Shown in pieces: positions 61,801 through 64,000 of a stretch of 64,000 bases of DNA (the stretch's first letter is position 1; each line of letters begins with the position of its first letter). Under the pieces are notes generated by a model that saw only the letters and a list, made by a program, of their open reading frames with translations, was not told where the DNA came from and did no database searches. The position numbers were made by a program, and so were the translations under genes. The DNA lies in IMG/VR virus record IMGVR_UViG_3300027659_000017, positions 1-64,000 of that record; one strand, 5' to 3'. The stretch is from a virus.

Positions 61801-62083
61801 AACAACTGGTAGCGGTGATTACATTGGTAATGGAACATTTTATGAAATGTTACCTGATGGTTCTAAGAAAGAACATCAGAGATACTTTGATAATAATGTA
61901 ATGAGTGGTAGGACTATTGAAGAGAAAGAACAATTGTTTCACAACATACTTACGAAAACATTAACTCTAAACTTTGATATGTTTAGAAAGATCCATCAAT
62001 CAGGGAATCAAGAAGCAATTCAAAGAGCACAGGATAATTTTGGTGCAACAGTTACAAATCCTTTTTGGAAATATAATAAGTAA
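58895..62083 (+). CDS. Large helical virion protein, conserved in crAss-like phages
   Basis: This is a 1062-residue, predominantly helical protein. It starts with TDYIPDYQPFQPDLNFYGNL and LQAKQNQYDTNWQSLNNLYG, then LTGLDLSLEQNV-like segments. This N-terminus is shared by large internal proteins of crAss-like phages. Only a single Gly-Gly (FGGSK) is seen, unlike the preceding four genes, so it may be structural cargo rather than a processed mosaic. No enzyme motif is recognised. The gap before it (58839-58894) is A/T-rich, without a clear -7 box. Confidence 0.6.
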   Translation: MATYLQGVTDYIPDYQPFQPDLNFYGNLLQAKQNQYDTNWQSLNNLYGQLYGADLTHELNIKKKDELLKQIDFNVKRITGLDLSLEQNVTQAMQVFKPFYEDRYLMKDMAWTKNWKNTYNSANALKNSQDEKQRKQWWSTGVQGLDIRRQMFKDATLDETLNMGNAQYTPFVNAVTEYLDLAKKYDVGAVTQLPDESGLYLVRKKNGELILPTLQNMFLAEYTNRPDIQDMYREQAFVERMNYSYQNAEKFGGSKLEAEKDYIKAKYDWLQKYSESKNVKAQDELNTTKNLQGQLEQDINKGNVNPQQLSYAERLNQGLKVNSAIAEDAQKLDDQINDKQNTVATQGYNEDILSDIELARLKVDSGFASVAAEQDIMRAANDYAMTNYEVEYKANPVGLEFLRDKQARARQRQGHTDRLEEIQAQSDARMWEKAVDYNVGKNYWSFDKDGKINTNPQVNGFGITFTTPDGTSSGEVMSIDAANQLMRTQMISEHATEPVSNLMKFVQNGVNSNSFTAAQIAQFVLKLNPSDPLAKKIMKEGSKNYRPEIIKVWNSVWQSYNADPTGFTQKTVNSGQIYNINELMQSWATKHAGSELSKTYFGDQSMVKLNQLARTDDALNSVRNKNYDKIRNKFTTDLNYIVQNVKSKDPETYANVTDAKVQQAVELMMTRYILDGKGNTDDFEKIAPEVDKQVAAILGFNIGKKTDQKADMNWYNYVFPLTNVPKIVNSGREVVRDEASWVKDVFDNSFEELAMDMNPETGLQTYPNNATKRSGDKVSLATETGNMMVAPGIRWDPGNQSASQMFTTIMGTNWGQDEYKYRITTNGNILPGSEEEWEDTGVSQSEAVAIVRELQMRLNTDKELSNFMIGATTMSMESNGLGSMKVNAPRDLIEKVIKGMAGEDAKENDLKNKIDKIYQNGITFIAPKNVWESNKLFGMQFPSPTEILLRQGPIEYEDPAGNGFYKIEKTTGSGDYIGNGTFYEMLPDGSKKEHQRYFDNNVMSGRTIEEKEQLFHNILTKTLTLNFDMFRKIHQSGNQEAIQRAQDNFGATVTNPFWKYNK

Positions 62084-62088
62084 TAGAA

Positions 62089-64000
62089 ATGGCTGAGGAA
62101 ACATTAAACAATGTAGAGAATTTAGAAAATCAACCTTCTGGAGTTAGTCAATTGATGGCTCAGAGTAATTTTCTAAATCCGGCAAGTATTGAACAACCAC
62201 TTGCCCCACAAATTAATTGGCCAGACAATTTTGTTAACACTACAAATTATATTAAAGATAATACATCCGGAGTATCACCAGACTATCCTCCTTCTCAAGT
62301 AAGAGCTGATAGATCAAATGGTGTTTCTCAAGGTGGATTTGGTGCAATGCTGGACAGAGAAATGGCTCAGATAAATAATTTATCTGATGTCAGTAGATAT
62401 GCTGAACCTTATGCATATGATTCATCTCCTAAAGGTACATTTAGAGCAAGATATAAAGCTTATGGTCAGGATACTTTTAACAAAGTAGGTTTCCATCCTT
62501 TGATTGATAACGAGACATTCTTCAATCAGAATACAACCTTTGGTGATGACCTACAAAGATGGGCAACACATTCTGCATGGCCTATGTTGTCTAAAGGATT
62601 TATGGATCCTATTAGATCATATAAGAGTATCATGGATGGTAATGGTTTGTTTGATGCAGATCCTGAAAGTGCACGAGACTATGAATACTACAATGCAATT
62701 GGTGCATCAAGTAAAGGTGGTTTAGGTGGATTTACAGTAAACTTGTTGAACTCTGCTTCATACTCTATGGGTATTCTTACAGAAGGTGCTATGGAAGGTG
62801 CCTTGATTGGAAGTTTATTTAGTGGAGGAAATGCTGCTACCGGTGCTATTGAAGGTAGTACAACTTTCTTAAACAAATTGGGAGCTCTACCTAAAGCATT
62901 GATACAAACTACCAAAGCTACAGGAGAACTTTTAACTAGTGTAAAGAACTATTCTAATCTGAGTAGAGCAAAAGAATTGTATGCTGCGGCAGGTAGAAAC
63001 TTTGGTAACTTTATCAATCCTCTACATAATACTACCCAAGCATTTCATGAATTAAAGAATACAGATAACCTTACAAACTTGGCAAGGAGTGCAACCACTG
63101 CTGGTGCATTGTGGCATGATGTAATGGTTATGAATATGGCTCTTTCAGAAGGTAAACTGGAAGGAGGTTTTACAAGATATCAAACATATGATAGATTGTA
63201 TAACCAACATTTACAAGACAATAATGGTAAGGCACCAACTCTTGATCAACAAGAGTCTATGATGAGACAAGCATCAAAGGGTGCTTGGTGGAATACCCTT
63301 AACAATACAGCATTGATATACTATTCTAATAAGTTAGTATTCCCTTCTATTACCAATGCTAGCTTCCTGAAAGGGATGCCTAAGTTTGGTTTTGGTAAAG
63401 TGGTTACTAATGTAGGAAAGGAATACCAAATCTTATTTCAACCGGGAAAGAATGCAATTGAGGGTGCCTTTACTAAACAAAGAGTAAGTTTTGTTAATGC
63501 AATTAAGTCATTGGCTAAACCTGCCACATATGGAAGAGTAGGTCTTAATTATTTTAAGGCAAACCTTGTTGAAGGTACACAAGAGGTATTACAAGATGTA
63601 TTACAAGAGGCAACTCAAAACTATTATGTAGATACTTTTAAAAATCCTGATGCTAGAAACTTTAGATATGCTTCTGGATTACTAAGTGAGTCAATAGGAA
63701 AACAATGGAGTTCACAAGGACTTGAAACGTTCCTGTCTGGTTTCTTAATGGGTTCTATATTACAAGCTCCCGGGGCAATTAAAAAGTATGCAACTGTTGG
63801 ATACAATGATTACCTACAAAAGAATCCTGAATATCAAACATACCTAAAGGATAGAGAACAACTGGCTGATACAGTGGTAGAGCAAATGAATACCATGTAT
63901 AAGAATGGGCAGTATTTCTTTGACCCAAGAATAAGCAACTATGCTAATATTGGTTTGTTAGGTAGAGTAATTGATGATCCAGATAATCATACTACCAAAG
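62089..64000 (+). CDS. Giant virion protein, 5' part only
   Basis: The frame opens with ATG at 62089, 5 bases after the previous stop, and is still open at the window edge after 637 complete codons. The N-terminus is low-complexity (MAEETLNNVENLENQPSGVS). From about residue 200 on there are hydrophobic Gly/Ala-rich helices (GGFTVNLLNSASYSMGILTE; GALIGSLFSGGNAATGAIEG) that could insert in membranes, as seen in ejection proteins forming channels. A later segment (EGTQEVLQDVLQEATQNYYV) is a long helix. It probably forms part of the internal cargo or injection machinery, and its rest lies beyond 64000. Confidence 0.65.
   Translation, partial: MAEETLNNVENLENQPSGVSQLMAQSNFLNPASIEQPLAPQINWPDNFVNTTNYIKDNTSGVSPDYPPSQVRADRSNGVSQGGFGAMLDREMAQINNLSDVSRYAEPYAYDSSPKGTFRARYKAYGQDTFNKVGFHPLIDNETFFNQNTTFGDDLQRWATHSAWPMLSKGFMDPIRSYKSIMDGNGLFDADPESARDYEYYNAIGASSKGGLGGFTVNLLNSASYSMGILTEGAMEGALIGSLFSGGNAATGAIEGSTTFLNKLGALPKALIQTTKATGELLTSVKNYSNLSRAKELYAAAGRNFGNFINPLHNTTQAFHELKNTDNLTNLARSATTAGALWHDVMVMNMALSEGKLEGGFTRYQTYDRLYNQHLQDNNGKAPTLDQQESMMRQASKGAWWNTLNNTALIYYSNKLVFPSITNASFLKGMPKFGFGKVVTNVGKEYQILFQPGKNAIEGAFTKQRVSFVNAIKSLAKPATYGRVGLNYFKANLVEGTQEVLQDVLQEATQNYYVDTFKNPDARNFRYASGLLSESIGKQWSSQGLETFLSGFLMGSILQAPGAIKKYATVGYNDYLQKNPEYQTYLKDREQLADTVVEQMNTMYKNGQYFFDPRISNYANIGLLGRVIDDPDNHTTK

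Noticed and set aside
170-63806. Reverse-strand reading frames throughout the window
   Set aside because: All overlap well-supported forward genes, are rich in Ile/Leu/Phe/Ser/Tyr as expected from antisense of AT-rich genes, and none has a recognisable motif or spacing.

Overview
The window looks like the late (virion, lysis and packaging) half of a large tailed phage, most likely a crAss-like phage (Crassvirales) or a close relative infecting a member of the Bacteroidota. The reasons are: every convincing gene is on the + strand in tightly packed operons; the order terminase large subunit, portal, scaffold-like protein, major capsid candidate, ring/adaptor-type proteins, a very large tail (muzzle-type) protein and then a run of giant proteins matches crAss-like genomes; and the promoter-like sites are of the Bacteroidota type (TTG ... 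TAnnTTTG, mostly seen as TATATTTG). The DNA is AT-rich. TAA, TAG and TGA all serve as stops, so no stop-codon reassignment is needed. I saw no tRNA, CRISPR array, integrase or insertion sequence.

Layout: 1-1886 holds small accessory genes: the tail of one gene, a neighbouring HExxH protein whose C-terminal region resembles that tail, a gene-free stretch at 500-840 with four hairpin terminators each followed by a TATATTTG box, a common phage protein of unknown role, a GroES-like co-chaperonin and a small membrane protein. 1994-5747 holds fibre and decoration-like proteins, including a collagen-like/YadA-head-like fibre. 5820-7736 is the lysis cassette (holin, small membrane protein, amidase). 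8219-18812 is packaging and head: coiled-coil protein, winged-helix candidate, HU/IHF-like protein, zinc protein, PD-(D/E)XK nuclease, TerL, portal, scaffold candidate and major capsid candidate. 18899-23942 has a conserved unknown protein, a cluster of small very basic proteins, a ring/adaptor-type protein and a ferritin-like protein. 24005-31305 has a probably abundant virion protein with its own promoter and terminator, followed by Cys-rich and fibre proteins. 31416-39101 has a second HU/IHF-like protein, two ring/adaptor proteins and the 1814-residue muzzle-type protein. From 39101 to the end run six giant genes, the last one cut by the window edge.

The most unusual part is 39101-58838. 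These proteins are built from many different domains separated by short basic-x-Gly-Gly motifs (such as KKGGA, KRGGS, KTGGA). Three of them end in the same roughly 20-residue helix-like tail, and three begin with a similar basic leader. Among the domains are a SET-methyltransferase-like domain, an ADP-ribosyltransferase-like (PolyVal type) domain, two metallopeptidase-like motifs (HEGTH and HEGTSH) and a repeated module of unknown function. Family knowledge suggests internal (cargo or ejection) virion proteins. I infer that they may be an arsenal of co-injected effectors, possibly cut at the Gly-Gly sites. That is a hypothesis from reading motifs, not a demonstrated function.
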